Positions 52,025 through 61,488 are shown, counted from the first letter of the stretch. The stretch: 64,000 bases of DNA from Nocardia stercoris (GCF_003696265.1 NZ_RFFH01000001.1:930001-994000), one strand, 5' to 3'. The notes: a model not told the origin generated them from the letters alone. Numbers and translations are program-made.

Positions 52025-52136
52025 GCACAGATTCTCGCGTTCGGGCGGTGCGGGGTTAACCGTTCCAGGTTAATTGTCTGAGATCGTTTCGGCTTCGCCG
52101 GCAATGTCCACGCGGTGGCCGCTGGAAACCCCCGCG

Positions 52137-52439
52137 CTACAGCGCGACCTCGCTGAGCATGTCGTAGGTGGTGAGCCGGGCCGAGCGGATCGGCGCGTGG
52201 TCGGGCCAGGTGTGGGCGGCGGTGAAGGCATCCGAGGAGCGGTAGGCGGAATAGGCTGCGGCGTCCTCGAATTCGAGGACCGACAGGTAGCCCCGGTCGG
52301 CGGTCTCCGGGCGGAGCAGTCGCGCGGCCCGCAGGCCCGGTACGCCGGTGAGGGTGCCGCGCATGCTGGCGGCGAAGTTGCGTTCGAAGACCTCGGTGTC
52401 GGCGGGGTCGACGAACAGTTCGTTGGTAACGGTGTACAC
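52137..52439 (-). CDS. Antibiotic biosynthesis monooxygenase (ABM) family protein
   Basis: 100 residues, one ferredoxin-like ABM domain: VYTVTNELFVDPADTEVFER, FAASMRGTLTGVPGLRAARL, RGYLSVLEFEDAAAYSAYRS. Such small proteins act as heme- or quinone-type monooxygenases or simply bind ligands. GTG 52439 has AGGAG five or six bases upstream, at the end of the TetR gene (stop 52442), so the two are one operon. Confidence 0.8.
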   Translation of the reverse strand: MYTVTNELFVDPADTEVFERNFAASMRGTLTGVPGLRAARLLRPETADRGYLSVLEFEDAAAYSAYRSSDAFTAAHTWPDHAPIRSARLTTYDMLSEVAL

Positions 52440-52441
52440 GG

Positions 52442-53038
52442 TTACTCCTGATCGCTGTTGCGGGTGAGTCCGACCGCGCCCCGGACGAATTCGAGGGTGC
52501 GGGTGGTGAGCGGTTCGATCGGTTCGCCGGCGTCGAGGCGGGCGATGGCCTTGCCGAGGGCGCCGTCGACGAGCTCGGCCACGAGGCCCGGGTCGGCGAC
52601 CGCCATGTCCCGCAGGACTTCCCGGAGCGGAGCGGCCAGGTTGTGATGTGCCTCGGCGAGTTTCGCCCGACCCGGCTCGTCCTGCGGGATGTCGCCGCCC
52701 AGGACCGCGACCCGGTGCTCGCCGGATGCGGCCAGGGCCAGGGTGGTTCGCACATAGGTGTCGATCCGGTCGCCCGGGGTCGGCGCGCTCGCGACGGCCG
52801 CCGCCACTCGGACGCCCCAGTCGCGGAAGGCGTCGGCCACGATCCGGGCGAGAATCTCGTCCGCGGAAGCGAAGTACTTGTAGACGCTGCTGCGGGCCAG
52901 ACCGGCTGCCGCACCCACCGCCGCGGGGGTCACGGCGGTGCGACCGCTCGTCACCAGCAGCTCGCGGGCCGCGGCGAGCAGGACGCGTTCCTGGTTCGCT
53001 CGATGTTCCGCGATCGACGCGGCGTCGATCCTCGGCAT
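52442..53038 (-). CDS. TetR-family transcriptional regulator
   Basis: 198 residues. N-terminal HTH: VLLAAARELLVTSGRTAVTP, then GAAAGLARSSVYKYFASADE (recognition helix SSVYKYF). The C-terminal ligand domain has ALAASGEHRVAVLGGDIPQD. ATG 53038 follows AGGAGGTGCGC, an excellent ribosome site. Palindromes directly upstream (53052-53070 and 53079-53099) look like its operators, and a 16-bp hairpin covers the ribosome site. It probably represses its own operon with the ABM gene. Confidence 0.9.
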   Translation of the reverse strand: MPRIDAASIAEHRANQERVLLAAARELLVTSGRTAVTPAAVGAAAGLARSSVYKYFASADEILARIVADAFRDWGVRVAAAVASAPTPGDRIDTYVRTTLALAASGEHRVAVLGGDIPQDEPGRAKLAEAHHNLAAPLREVLRDMAVADPGLVAELVDGALGKAIARLDAGEPIEPLTTRTLEFVRGAVGLTRNSDQE

Positions 53039-53042
53039 GCGC

Positions 53043-53079
53043 ACCTCCTGATGGCGACACTGCGTCGCCATCAGGAGGT
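53043..53079 (-). promoter_or_regulatory. Hairpin sequestering the tetR ribosome site
   Basis: The minus-strand RNA would read ACCTCCTGATGGCGAC, five bases, then GTCGCCATCAGGAGGT, a perfect 16-bp stem. The second arm contains the Shine-Dalgarno AGGAGGT and ends five bases before the ATG (53038), so the ribosome site is fully paired. Inside it lies TGGCGAC/GTCGCCA (53052-53070), which resembles half of the next palindrome. Confidence 0.78.
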
Positions 53080-53099
53080 TAGCGACACGGTGTCGCTAA
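53079..53099. promoter_or_regulatory. Palindromic TetR operator candidate
   Basis: TTAGCGACAC and GTGTCGCTAA flank one central G, a perfect 21-bp palindrome 41-61 bp before the tetR start codon. Related half-sites (GCGAC) recur in 53052-53070. The size and symmetry fit a TetR dimer. Confidence 0.75.
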
Positions 53100-53307
53100 A
53101 TCAACAACCGTGGCCAACGGCATCCGGTCTTCGGCTGCTCGCAGACACCGTGACCAGGCGATCAGCCATGGCTGGTGCCGGACGCCGGATCGGTCCCGCT
53201 GATCATTGCGAGCAACGCGCTGCCGGCGAGCCTGCCGATACCTGTCCGCGTGCGGTCGCGGACCGGAAGCTGCCGAGCCGGGGGAATTCGCGGTCCCACC
53301 GATGTCT

Positions 53308-54507
53308 TCAGTGCTGTCGATCTCGGGGAACCAACGGCACTGCGGCAGCGGCGGTTACGGCAGCGGCCAAGAATGCCGCCGGGAAGCCCGCGGCGGTGAT
53401 CAGCGCGCCGAACAGGGGCGCGACCGCGGCCATGGCCAAGTGCTGGCCGGTGTTCTGGACACCCAGGCCGCGGCCCGACCAGAACGGGCCGGCGATCTCG
53501 GCGACCGCGGTGAAGGCCAAGCCGTTGTCGGCGACCGTGATGGCGCTGGCGGCGGCCAGTACCGGCAACGCCATCCACCACCAGTGCAGCCCGGCCGTGA
53601 CGGCCAAGGCGACCATGGCCACCACGGCGGCGACGGCGACCGTGCGCAGCGGCCGCAGCCGGCTGCCCACCCGGTCCGACCACATGCCGGCGCCGATGCG
53701 GGCGGCGGCGCCCAGGAACTGGGTCGCGGTGACCAGCACGCCGGCGACCGGCAGCGACAGGCCCGCGTCGCGGTGCAGCCACAGCAGGGCGAAGGTCCAC
53801 ACCGTGGCCTGCGGAATCACCAGCAGCACCGAGACGCCGTGGATCCGCCACAGCGTCGAGTCGCCGCGGTAGGGATTGGCGGGCCGTTCGGTGGTGGTCA
53901 GCGCGGGGCGCGGCGGGTCGACGATGCCCACCAGGCAGCCGACCGCGGCCAGTCCGCCCATGATCGCCGGAACCAGCATCGCGGTGGAGAAGCCGTGTGC
54001 CGCAGCGATCGTCGGAACGGTCAGGGCCGCGATCGCGACGCCCAGCGGCTGGGCCGACTGGCGGATCCCCATCGCCAGCCCGCGCTGCTCCGGCGGGAAC
54101 CAGCCGGCGATGACCCGGCCGCTCGCGCTGTTCGTGCTGGCCGCGCCCAGTCCGGCCGCCAGCAGCAGAATGCCCAGTGCGACATAGTTCGTCACCGTCG
54201 CGGCGGCCGCGGCCGCGACGCACATCAGCGCGCAGCCGGTTACCAGAACTTTGTGTTCGCCGACGCGGTCGACCACGTAACCCCATGGAATCAGCGCGAA
54301 CACCATGCCGACCATGGGCATCGCGACCAGCAAACCGGCTGTGGCCAAGGACATTCCGCGCTCGGTCAGGGCCGGCAGCAGGAACGGTGTGCCGCTCGAC
54401 ACCACCGCGCTGGTGCCCTGCGCGAAGACGCCGAGCGCCAGCATGACCCAGCGCCGGTTCGTTCCGATCTGTGTCACGGTGGCCACGGCCATCACCTCAT
54501 GTCTCAT
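53308..54507 (-). CDS. MFS transporter
   Basis: About 399 residues, 12 membrane helices in two halves joined by a loop at ALTTTERPANPYRGDSTLWR. The helix 2-3 loop carries GYVVDRVGEHKVLV, the MFS motif A (G-x3-D-R-x-G). The same position relative to FAH and gltX as Rv2994 of M. tuberculosis. Substrate unknown; the promoter motif shared with leuC (54501-54527) hints at branched-chain amino acid or precursor export. Start is ATG 54507 (MRHEV); ATG 54492 is an alternative. Confidence 0.85.
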   Translation of the reverse strand: MRHEVMAVATVTQIGTNRRWVMLALGVFAQGTSAVVSSGTPFLLPALTERGMSLATAGLLVAMPMVGMVFALIPWGYVVDRVGEHKVLVTGCALMCVAAAAAATVTNYVALGILLLAAGLGAASTNSASGRVIAGWFPPEQRGLAMGIRQSAQPLGVAIAALTVPTIAAAHGFSTAMLVPAIMGGLAAVGCLVGIVDPPRPALTTTERPANPYRGDSTLWRIHGVSVLLVIPQATVWTFALLWLHRDAGLSLPVAGVLVTATQFLGAAARIGAGMWSDRVGSRLRPLRTVAVAAVVAMVALAVTAGLHWWWMALPVLAAASAITVADNGLAFTAVAEIAGPFWSGRGLGVQNTGQHLAMAAVAPLFGALITAAGFPAAFLAAAVTAAAAVPLVPRDRQH

Positions 54508-54527
54508 ATATTGGGATGCAAGTCTTA
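54501..54527. promoter_or_regulatory. Motif shared with the leuC/iclR promoter, at the MFS start
   Basis: GTCTCATATATTGGGATGCA then AGTCTTA. The leuC/iclR region has GTCTCGCATACTGAGAATCC then AAGTCTTA (58582-58609). The ends GTCTC and AAGTCTTA are the same and the middle is similar. It overlaps the candidate MFS start codon. Confidence 0.55.
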
Positions 54528-54669
54528 CTCTGTGAACACCATACGGCACGGTGTGGGAGCCGTGACAGGTGCCCGCCGCCATTTGCCCAGGTGGGGCCGC
54601 AACGTGTCGCAGATCGCACCGGTACGGGCCGCGTAAAAGCGATCGACAGTGGCGCCTAGACTGCGACGC

Positions 54670-55467
54670 ATGCGTCTAGGTCGAGTTGCCAGTCCCGATG
54701 GGGTCGCGTTCGTCAGCATCGAGGGAGTAGACGGCGAAGCCGTTACCGCCGGCGACAGCGAAGCGATCGCCCGGGAGATCGCCGAACATCCGTTCGGTAC
54801 GCCGACATTCACCGGCCGACAGTGGAAGCTGCAAGATGTGCGGCTGCTCGCCCCGATCCTGGCCAGCAAGGTGATCTGTGTCGGCAAGAACTACGCCGCG
54901 CACGCCGCCGAAATGGGCGGTGAGGCACCGGTGGATCCGGTGATCTTCATGAAGCCGAGCACCTCCATCGTGGGCCCGGGCGCGCCGATCGTGTTGCCGC
55001 CCAGTTCCTCCCAGGTCGACTACGAGGGTGAGCTCGCGGTCGTGATCGGCCGTCCGTGCAAGGACGTACCGGCCGCCCGCGCCCGCGACGTCATCCTCGG
55101 TTACACCGTGGCCAACGACGTCACCGCGCGTGATCACCAGCGCCACGACGGACAGTGGACACGCGGAAAGGGTTACGACACTTTCTGCCCGCTCGGCCCC
55201 TGGATCGAAACCCGGCTGGACCCAGCCGATCTGGAGATCGTGACCGAACTCGACGGTGAGGTGCGCCAGCGCAGCCGGACTTCGCTGTTCCTGCACGACA
55301 TCCCGGAGATGATCGAGTGGATCTCCGCGGTCATGACCCTGCTGCCCGGCGATGTCATCCTCACCGGGACCCCGGAAGGTGTAGGGCCGATGAAGGATGG
55401 GCAGACAGTATCGGTGACTGTCTCCGGAATCGGCACCCTCACCAATCCCGTTGCCGCCAAACGCTGA
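54670..55467 (+). CDS. Fumarylacetoacetate hydrolase family protein
   Basis: 265 residues. The FAH fold is full: [53 protein letters not shown] (metal-binding Glu pair), [40 protein letters not shown]. Members are hydrolases or decarboxylases acting on acylpyruvates or hydroxymuconates; here substrate unknown. Located before gltX as in M. tuberculosis Rv2993c. ATG 54670 gives [11 protein letters not shown]. Confidence 0.92.
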   Translation: MRLGRVASPDGVAFVSIEGVDGEAVTAGDSEAIAREIAEHPFGTPTFTGRQWKLQDVRLLAPILASKVICVGKNYAAHAAEMGGEAPVDPVIFMKPSTSIVGPGAPIVLPPSSSQVDYEGELAVVIGRPCKDVPAARARDVILGYTVANDVTARDHQRHDGQWTRGKGYDTFCPLGPWIETRLDPADLEIVTELDGEVRQRSRTSLFLHDIPEMIEWISAVMTLLPGDVILTGTPEGVGPMKDGQTVSVTVSGIGTLTNPVAAKR

Positions 55468-55480
55468 TCGAAAGGTAGAC

Positions 55481-56941
55481 ATGACCGACGTACGGGTGCG
55501 CTTCTGCCCGTCACCCACGGGCACACCGCATGTGGGGCTGATCCGCACAGCGCTGTTCAACTGGGCCTTCGCCCGTCACCACGGCGGCACCTTCGTGTTC
55601 CGGATCGAGGACACCGACGCCGCCCGCGACTCCGAGGAGTCCTACGCGGCGCTGCTGGACGCGCTGCGCTGGCTGGGCCTGACCTGGGACGAGGGCCCGG
55701 AGGTCGGCGGCCCCTACGAGCCGTACCGGCAGTCGCAGCGCAAGGACCTGCACCGCGAGGTCGTGGCGAAGCTGCTGGCGGCCGGCGAGGCCTACGAATC
55801 CTTCTCCACCCCCGAGGAGGTCGAGGCCCGCCACAGGGCGGCCGGCCGCGACCCCAAACTCGGTTACGACAACTTCGACCGCGACCTGACCCCGGAGCAG
55901 ATCGCGGCCTATCGCGCCGAGGGCCGCCCCCCGGTGGTCCGGCTGCGGATGCCGGACGAGGACCTGACCTGGAACGATCTGGTCCGCGGCGAAACCACCT
56001 TCAAGGCCGGAACCGTCCCCGATTTCGCTTTGACCCGCGGAAACGGCGACCCGCTCTATACGCTGGTGAATCCGGTCGACGATGCGACCATGCGAATCAC
56101 ACATGTGTTACGCGGTGAGGATCTGCTCTCGTCGACTCCGCGGCAACTGGCGTTGTATGCCGCATTGCGGCGGATCGGTATCGCGGAGTTCACTCCGGAG
56201 TTCGGTCATCTGCCGTTCGTGATGGGTCAGGGCAACAAGAAGTTGTCGAAACGTGATCCCGAGTCGAATCTGTTCGTCCATCGCGACCGCGGCTTCATTC
56301 CCGAAGGTTTGCTGAATTATCTCTCGCTGCTCGGTTGGAGCATCGCCGAGGATCGCGACCTGTTCTCCATGGCCGAGATGGTCGCCGCGTTCGACATATC
56401 GAAAGTGAATTCGAATCCGGCCCGCTTCGACCAGAAGAAGGCCGATGCGCTCAACGCCGAGCACATTCGATTGCTCGAACCGGCCGATTTCGCGGAGCGC
56501 CTGCGGGTGTACCTGACCACGCACGGGCACATCGGTGCGGAGGTCGACGAGAAGGTCTTCGCGACGGCGGCCGACTTGGTGCAGACCCGTATCGTGGTGC
56601 TGGGCGATGCCTGGGACCTGCTGAAATTCCTCTTCGTGGCGCCGGCGGACTTCACCGTCGACGAGGCCGCGGCGGCGAAGAATCTCGGCCCGGACTCGGT
56701 CCCGGTGTTGCGGGCCGCGGTCGCGGCGCTGGAGCCGGTGACGAACTGGTCGACCCCGGTCCTGGAGGAGGCCCTGAAGACCGCGCTGATCGACGAACTG
56801 GAGCTCAAACCGCGCAAGGCGTTCGCGCCGGTGCGGGTGGCGGTCACCGGCTCGCACATCAGCCCGCCGCTGTACGAGTCGATGGAACTGCTGGGTCGCG
56901 AGCAGACGATGGCCCGGCTGCGGGCGGCGCTGCCCGCCTGA
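55481..56941 (+). CDS. gltX: Glutamyl-tRNA synthetase
   Basis: 486 residues, class I synthetase. The HIGH-type motif is [20 protein letters not shown], and the KMSKS-type motif is [10 protein letters not shown]. It charges tRNA-Glu, and in organisms with GatCAB also tRNA-Gln, which is probably the case here because actinobacteria usually lack GlnRS. ATG 55481 follows GAAAGG. Its terminator is at 56948. tRNA-Gln and tRNA-Glu genes follow immediately. Confidence 0.97.
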   Translation: MTDVRVRFCPSPTGTPHVGLIRTALFNWAFARHHGGTFVFRIEDTDAARDSEESYAALLDALRWLGLTWDEGPEVGGPYEPYRQSQRKDLHREVVAKLLAAGEAYESFSTPEEVEARHRAAGRDPKLGYDNFDRDLTPEQIAAYRAEGRPPVVRLRMPDEDLTWNDLVRGETTFKAGTVPDFALTRGNGDPLYTLVNPVDDATMRITHVLRGEDLLSSTPRQLALYAALRRIGIAEFTPEFGHLPFVMGQGNKKLSKRDPESNLFVHRDRGFIPEGLLNYLSLLGWSIAEDRDLFSMAEMVAAFDISKVNSNPARFDQKKADALNAEHIRLLEPADFAERLRVYLTTHGHIGAEVDEKVFATAADLVQTRIVVLGDAWDLLKFLFVAPADFTVDEAAAAKNLGPDSVPVLRAAVAALEPVTNWSTPVLEEALKTALIDELELKPRKAFAPVRVAVTGSHISPPLYESMELLGREQTMARLRAALPA

Positions 56942-56947
56942 GCGAGC

Positions 56948-56981
56948 GAAGGCCACCCACCTGCGGATGTGGGTGGCCTTC
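56948..56981 (+). terminator. gltX terminator
   Basis: Arms GAAGGCCACCCAC (56948-56960) and GTGGGTGGCCTTC (56969-56981), eight-base loop. 13 bp perfect stem, no T-run. Confidence 0.83.
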
Positions 56982-57123
56982 AGTGCATTTCGGCCTCGAA
57001 AACAGGGTCTGACCAGGCGATTTGTAGTTGACCTACTGGTGTTTGGTACTCTTCTTCTCGGCCGGAACACGGTCCGCACAGCCCCTGGTGATCCCAGTGG
57101 CTCGCGGTAAAGTGCCTGGTCAT

Positions 57124-57195
57124 TGGGGTATGGTGTAATTGGCAACACAGCTGATTCTGGTTCAGCCATTCTAGGTTCGAGTCCTGGTACCCCAG
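57124..57195 (+). tRNA. tRNA-Gln (anticodon CTG)
   Basis: 72 nt. Acceptor TGGGGTA with TACCCCA, D arm GTGT/ACAC, anticodon arm GCTGA-TTCTGGT-TCAGC (anticodon CTG, reading CAG), T arm CTAGG-TTCGAGT-CCTGG (one G-U pair), discriminator G. No encoded CCA. Next to gltX, whose product may charge it with Glu for later amidation. Confidence 0.95.
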
Positions 57196-57229
57196 CGGAG
57201 ATCGCCTCCTCGTCGAGGTGATCGCGCCT

Positions 57230-57302
57230 GGTCCCGTCGTCTAGCGGCCTAGGACGCCGCCCTCTCACGGCGGTAGCGAGGGTTCGAATCCCTTCGGGAC
57301 TA
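57230..57302 (+). tRNA. tRNA-Glu (anticodon CTC)
   Basis: 73 nt. Acceptor GGTCCCG with CGGGACT (G-U at the first pair), D arm GTCT/AGGAC, anticodon arm CCGCC-CTCTCAC-GGCGG (anticodon CTC, reading GAG), T arm GAGGG-TTCGAAT-CCCTT, discriminator A. No encoded CCA. 34 bp after tRNA-Gln, probably one transcript. Confidence 0.95.
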
Positions 57303-57306
57303 CAAC

Positions 57307-57337
57307 GAAGACCCGTGCTCAGCGAGCACGGGTCTTC
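57307..57337 (+). terminator. Terminator after the tRNA pair
   Basis: Perfect 14-bp stem GAAGACCCGTGCTC (57307-57320) and GAGCACGGGTCTTC (57324-57337), three-base loop, then TTCGTTTTC. It ends the tRNA transcript and lies against the convergent PPOX gene. Confidence 0.88.
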
Positions 57338-57345
57338 TTCGTTTT

Positions 57346-57846
57346 CTATGCGGTCGGGGGCCAGGTGGAACCGCTCAGCGGCATGGCGGGCAGGCTCAGC
57401 TTGCGGTGGTCCCAGCTGCGGGTGCGGTCGGCGACCACGCGGACCGCCACGCGCTTGTTCAGCATCGCCTCGACCATCGGGCGCAGTTCCTCGGTGTACG
57501 GCCCGGTGTAGCGCTCCCAGACGTCGATGCCGAGCCGGAACAGCGCCTGCGGGTCGTCGACGATCTCGGCGCGGCCCTCGATCGACACCCCGCGCAGCTG
57601 GTCGTAGGTGTCACCCGCCTCGACCAGCACGGTGACCCGCGGGTCGCGGACCAGGTTGACGGCCTTCTGCGACTTCGCCTTCGTCTCGAACCACAGCTCG
57701 CCGTCGATCACGCCGTACCACATGGCGGTGAGATGCGGCTGGCCGTTCTTGCCGACGGTCGCCAGCGTCGCGATGCGGCTGCGCTGCAGGAACTCGGCGA
57801 TCTCGGCGTCGGACATCACGATCTGTGCCCGTTGATTAACACCCAT
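57346..57846 (-). CDS. PPOX-class F420/FMN-dependent flavoprotein
   Basis: 166 residues. Split-barrel fold with IATLATVGKNGQPHLTAMWY, VIDGELWFETKAKSQKAVNL and SIEGRAEIVDDP. Similar to the Rv2991-type F420-binding or FMN proteins, consistent with position between the tRNAs and the IclR gene. Reduces or oxidises small molecules; substrate unknown. ATG 57846 (MGVNQRAQI); a second ATG at 57816 would shorten it. Confidence 0.85.
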   Translation of the reverse strand: MGVNQRAQIVMSDAEIAEFLQRSRIATLATVGKNGQPHLTAMWYGVIDGELWFETKAKSQKAVNLVRDPRVTVLVEAGDTYDQLRGVSIEGRAEIVDDPQALFRLGIDVWERYTGPYTEELRPMVEAMLNKRVAVRVVADRTRSWDHRKLSLPAMPLSGSTWPPTA

Positions 57847-57856
57847 AACGGCGACT

Positions 57857-58567
57857 CTATGGGGCGTGGACGCGTTTGTGGAGTGCATCCGCCGCCGCGA
57901 CCAGATCGGCCGCCCAGCGGGCTCCTGGGCGGCGTCCCATGCGGTCGATCGGACCGGACACCGAGACCGCGGCCACGACCGCGCCGCCGCCGTCGCGGAT
58001 CGGGGCCGAGATGCTGGCCACGCCGGCCGCCCGTTCGGCGGCGCTCTGCGCCCAGCCGCGCCGGCGGACCTCGGCCAGCGCGCGTTCGCCGAACACCGCG
58101 TCGGCCAGCACGCTGCGCTGTACCTCGGCGTCGGCCCAGGCCAGAAGCACCTTCGCCGCGGAACCCGCGGTGAGCGGCAGCCGGGCGCCGACCGGGACGG
58201 TGTCGCGCAGGCCGGCGGCGGGTTCGACCGCGGCGATGCACACGCGGGCCTGTCCGTCGCGGCGGTAGATCTGCACGCTCTCGCCGGTGATCTCGCGCAG
58301 CCGGGGCAGGATCGTGGACGCGGCGTCGAGCAGGGGGTCGCCGGCGGTGGTGGCCAGCTCCGACAGGGCCGGACCCGGCCGCCAGAGGCCGGCGGCGTCG
58401 CGGGCCAGCATGCGATGCGTTTCCAAGCCCACCGCCAGGCGGTGCGCGGTGGCCCGGGGCAGCCCGGTGCGGGCGCACAGGTCGGCCAGGCCACAGGGGG
58501 ACTCCGCTACCGCGTGCAACACCACCATGGCTTTGTCGAGGACCCCGATGCCGCTATGCTGTCTCAT
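57857..58567 (-). CDS. IclR-family regulator next to leuCD
   Basis: 236 residues. N-terminal winged HTH (GIGVLDKAMVVLHAVAESPC, GLPRATAHRLAVGLE) and IclR effector domain (VCIAAVEPAAGLRDTVPVGA, LTAGSAAKVLLAWAD, ASISAPIRDGGGAVVAAVSV). It stands divergent from leuC with 59 bp between, as do NdgR/AreB and LtbR, IclR-type regulators of leuCD in Streptomyces and Corynebacterium. Expected to respond to leucine or a keto acid. Its ATG lies inside GTCTCAT, like the MFS gene's. Confidence 0.92.
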   Translation of the reverse strand: MRQHSGIGVLDKAMVVLHAVAESPCGLADLCARTGLPRATAHRLAVGLETHRMLARDAAGLWRPGPALSELATTAGDPLLDAASTILPRLREITGESVQIYRRDGQARVCIAAVEPAAGLRDTVPVGARLPLTAGSAAKVLLAWADAEVQRSVLADAVFGERALAEVRRRGWAQSAAERAAGVASISAPIRDGGGAVVAAVSVSGPIDRMGRRPGARWAADLVAAADALHKRVHAP

Positions 58568-58570
58568 AGA

Positions 58571-58612
58571 ACGATATTATCGTCTCGCATACTGAGAATC
58601 CAAGTCTTAGGG
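58571..58612. promoter_or_regulatory. Divergent iclR / leuC promoter-operator region
   Basis: A perfect palindrome ACGATATTATCGT (58571-58583) contains TATTAT, a possible -10 box for leuC, and read backwards GATAAT, a possible -10 for iclR with TTGGAT about 16 bp upstream. It is followed by the motif GTCTCGCATACTGAGA at 58582, ending AAGTCTTA at 58609, also present at the MFS gene (54501-54527). Likely IclR binding region. Confidence 0.6.
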
Positions 58613-58626
58613 AAAAGGTGATAGCC

Positions 58627-60051
58627 ATGGCCGAGCGGCCACGCACCCTGGCTGAGAAGGTCTGGGACGACCACGTCGTATCCCGCGGTAGCGGTGAAGG
58701 CGACGCCCGCGAGCCCGACCTGATCTACATCGACCTGCACCTGGTGCACGAGGTGACCAGCCCGCAGGCGTTCGACGGCCTGCGCGCCGCCGGGCGTCGG
58801 GTCCGCCGGACCGATCTCACCATCGCCACCGAGGACCACAACGTCCCCACCGTCGACATCGACAAGCCGATCGCCGACCCGGTCTCCCGCACCCAGGTCG
58901 AGACCCTGCGCCGCAACTGCGCCGAGTTCGGGGTCCGCCTGCACTCGATGGGCGACATCGAACAGGGCATCGTCCACGTGGTGGGACCGCAACTCGGCCT
59001 GACCCAGCCCGGCACCACCGTGGTCTGCGGCGACTCGCACACCTCCACGCACGGCGCGTTCGGCGCGCTGGCCATGGGCATCGGCACCAGCGAGGTCGAG
59101 CACGTGCTGGCCACGCAGACGCTGTCGCTGCGGCCGTTCAAGACCATGGCGATCACCATCGACGGCCAGCTGCCCCCGGGCGTGACCAGCAAGGACGTCA
59201 TCCTGGCCGTGATCGCGAAGATCGGCACCGGTGGCGGCCAGGGTTACGTGCTGGAGTACCGCGGCGAGGCCGTGCGGGCGATGTCCATGGAAGCCCGGAT
59301 GACCATGTGCAACATGTCCATCGAGGCGGGCGCCCGGGCCGGCATGGTGGCTCCCGACGAGGTCACCTACGAATTCCTGAAGGGCCGCCCGCACGCGCCC
59401 AAGGGCGCGGACTGGGATGCCGCCGTGGCCGCGTGGGACGCGCTGAAAACCGACGAGGGCGCCGAGTTCGACGCCGAGGTCCACATCGACGCGTCCACGC
59501 TGACCCCCTTCGTGACCTGGGGAACCAACCCCGGTCAGGGTGCGCCGCTGGGCTCGACGGTGCCGGTTCCGGCCGAGATCGCCGACGAGGTCGAGCGCGA
59601 GACCGCCGAGAAGGCGCTGCGCTACATGGATCTGGAACCGGGTATGCCGCTGCGCGAGGTCGCCGTCGACACCGTGTTCGTGGGTTCGTGTACCAACGGC
59701 CGGATCGAGGACCTGCGCGAGGTCGCCGACGTGCTGAAGGGCCGCAAGGTCGCCGACGGCGTCCGCATGCTGATCGTGCCGGGCTCGATGCGGGTGCGCG
59801 CGCAGGCCGAATCCGAGGGGTTGGGCGAGATTTTCACCGCGGCCGGCGCGGAGTGGCGGCAGGCCGGTTGTTCGATGTGCCTGGGCATGAACCCGGATCA
59901 GCTTTCCCCCGGTCAGCGCTGTGCTTCGACATCGAACCGCAACTTCGAGGGGCGGCAGGGTAAAGGTGGCCGCACCCACCTGGTTTCGCCGCTGGTCGCA
60001 GCCGCCACGGCGGTCCGCGGAACGCTGTCCGCACCGGCGGATCTGAACTGA
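58627..60051 (+). CDS. leuC: 3-isopropylmalate dehydratase large subunit
   Basis: 474 residues, aconitase-type. The Fe-S cysteines are Cys in [13 protein letters not shown] and the pair in [14 protein letters not shown]; early motifs are [20 protein letters not shown] and [20 protein letters not shown]. Isomerises 2-isopropylmalate to 3-isopropylmalate with LeuD. ATG 58627 follows AAAAGGTG. Operon with leuD, 35 bp downstream. Confidence 0.97.
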   Translation: MAERPRTLAEKVWDDHVVSRGSGEGDAREPDLIYIDLHLVHEVTSPQAFDGLRAAGRRVRRTDLTIATEDHNVPTVDIDKPIADPVSRTQVETLRRNCAEFGVRLHSMGDIEQGIVHVVGPQLGLTQPGTTVVCGDSHTSTHGAFGALAMGIGTSEVEHVLATQTLSLRPFKTMAITIDGQLPPGVTSKDVILAVIAKIGTGGGQGYVLEYRGEAVRAMSMEARMTMCNMSIEAGARAGMVAPDEVTYEFLKGRPHAPKGADWDAAVAAWDALKTDEGAEFDAEVHIDASTLTPFVTWGTNPGQGAPLGSTVPVPAEIADEVERETAEKALRYMDLEPGMPLREVAVDTVFVGSCTNGRIEDLREVADVLKGRKVADGVRMLIVPGSMRVRAQAESEGLGEIFTAAGAEWRQAGCSMCLGMNPDQLSPGQRCASTSNRNFEGRQGKGGRTHLVSPLVAAATAVRGTLSAPADLN

Positions 60052-60086
60052 CCCGGCCCGATACCTCGCACAAGGAGACAACACTC

Positions 60087-60686
60087 ATGGAAGCCTTCAA
60101 GGTGCACCGGGGAATCGGCGTGCCACTGCGCCGATCCAACGTCGACACCGACCAGATCATCCCCGCCGTCTACCTGAAGCGGGTCACCCGAACGGGATTC
60201 GAGGACGGACTTTTCGCAGGTTGGCGTACGGATCCGGCCTTCGTTCTGAACGTCGAGCCCTTCAAGAGCGGCACAGTCCTGGTCGCCGGTCCGGATTTCG
60301 GCACGGGTTCCTCCCGTGAGCACGCCGTCTGGGCACTGAAGGACTACGGGTTCCGGGTCGTGATCTCGTCCCGGTTCGCCGACATCTTCCGCGGCAACGC
60401 CGGTAAGGACGGCCTGCTGGCGGCCCGGATGTCCCAGCACGACGTCGAATTGATCTGGAAGTTGCTCGAGGAACAGCCCGGCCTGGAATTGGTCGTGGAT
60501 CTCGAGGCCCGCACCGTGACCGCCGGAACAACTGTGCTGCCGTTCGATATTGACGACTACACCCGGTGGCGCCTGTTGGAGGGCCTGGACGACATCGGGT
60601 TGACGCTCCGGCAGGAGGACGCGATCACGGACTTCGAAAAAACAAGGCCGTCTTGGAAACCGACCACCATTCAGGTGACCGAATAG
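60087..60686 (+). CDS. leuD: 3-isopropylmalate dehydratase small subunit
   Basis: 199 residues: [33 protein letters not shown], then [20 protein letters not shown] (the GSSREH motif), [11 protein letters not shown]. The swivelling domain of the aconitase superfamily, partner of LeuC. ATG 60087 after AAGGAGA. Ends the leuCD unit. Confidence 0.97.
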   Translation: MEAFKVHRGIGVPLRRSNVDTDQIIPAVYLKRVTRTGFEDGLFAGWRTDPAFVLNVEPFKSGTVLVAGPDFGTGSSREHAVWALKDYGFRVVISSRFADIFRGNAGKDGLLAARMSQHDVELIWKLLEEQPGLELVVDLEARTVTAGTTVLPFDIDDYTRWRLLEGLDDIGLTLRQEDAITDFEKTRPSWKPTTIQVTE

Positions 60687-60783
60687 ATCCGGCAAACTGA
60701 CACCGGTGTTGTCCGGGGGTCTCCGAAGGCAGTAGCTGGAGGTGTGCCACGCCACGATGAAATTTGGCGTGGCACATAGACTC

Positions 60784-60813
60784 TTGCCAGCATTGGGTTT
60801 ACCGTGGTACCTA
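60784..60813 (+). promoter_or_regulatory. Candidate promoter of the HU gene
   Basis: TTGCCA (60784-60789), 18 bases, TACCTA (60808-60813). Close to SigA-type promoters, about 40 bp before the hup start. Not verified. Confidence 0.4.
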
Positions 60814-60852
60814 GTCGGTCCGACGACGGGCCATTAGTCTGCGGAGGATTCA

Positions 60853-61440
60853 ATGAACAAGGCGGAACTGATCGATGTTCTGACCGAGAAGTTGGGTACT
60901 GACAGGCGCACGGCCACGGCGGCAGTCGAGGAGATTGTCGACACGATCGTGCGCGCGGTGAACAAGGGACAGAGCGTCACCATCACCGGATTCGGTGTCT
61001 TCGAGCAGCGTAAGCGCGCCGCCCGGGTGGCTCGTAACCCCCGGACCGGCGAAACCGTCAAGGTGAAGCCGACGTCCGTGCCGGCTTTCCGTCCCGGTGC
61101 ACAGTTCAAGGCGATCATCGCGGGGAAGCAGAAGATCGCCGCCAGTGGACCGGCCGTGAAACGCGGTGTCGCCGCACCGGTGTCGGGCGCAGCTGCCAAG
61201 AAGGCCGCCGCCAAGAAGGCGAGCAAGGCGCCGGCCAAGAAGGCCGCCACCAAGGCCCCCGCCACCCGCACGGCCGCCAAGAAGACGGCCGCCAAGAAGA
61301 CGGTGGCGAAGAAGGCCGCCACCAAGGTCACCGCGGCCAAGAAGGCTACGAAGGTCACCGCCGCCAAGAAGACGGTGGCGAAGAAGGCTCCCGCGAAGAA
61401 GACCGCGGCGAAGAAGACCGCTGCCAAGCGGACTCGCTGA
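60853..61440 (+). CDS. hup: HU-type histone-like protein with lysine-rich tail
   Basis: 195 residues. Residues 1-90 are the HU core ([40 protein letters not shown]), the DNA-bending dimer. Residues 100-195 are Lys/Ala/Pro repeats ([14 protein letters not shown] types) as in mycobacterial HupB, a basic tail that binds DNA and may bind iron in that protein. It shapes the nucleoid. ATG 60853; a strong hairpin follows. Confidence 0.95.
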   Translation: MNKAELIDVLTEKLGTDRRTATAAVEEIVDTIVRAVNKGQSVTITGFGVFEQRKRAARVARNPRTGETVKVKPTSVPAFRPGAQFKAIIAGKQKIAASGPAVKRGVAAPVSGAAAKKAAAKKASKAPAKKAATKAPATRTAAKKTAAKKTVAKKAATKVTAAKKATKVTAAKKTVAKKAPAKKTAAKKTAAKRTR

Positions 61441-61453
61441 CCCGCATCCGCGA

Positions 61454-61488
61454 AAACGACCCCCGGCCGGACGGCTCGGGGGTCGTTT
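61454..61488 (+). terminator. hup terminator
   Basis: 12-bp perfect stem AAACGACCCCCG (61454-61465) and CGGGGGTCGTTT (61477-61488), 11-base loop. Ends hup and faces the convergent mutT1 gene. Confidence 0.82.

Noticed and set aside
49463..52081. 872-codon open frame opposite the Ser/Thr kinase
   Set aside because: Shadow of the kinase gene; low complexity and no motif.
58564..60084. 506-codon open frame opposite leuC
   Set aside because: Shadow of leuC; no recognisable family.
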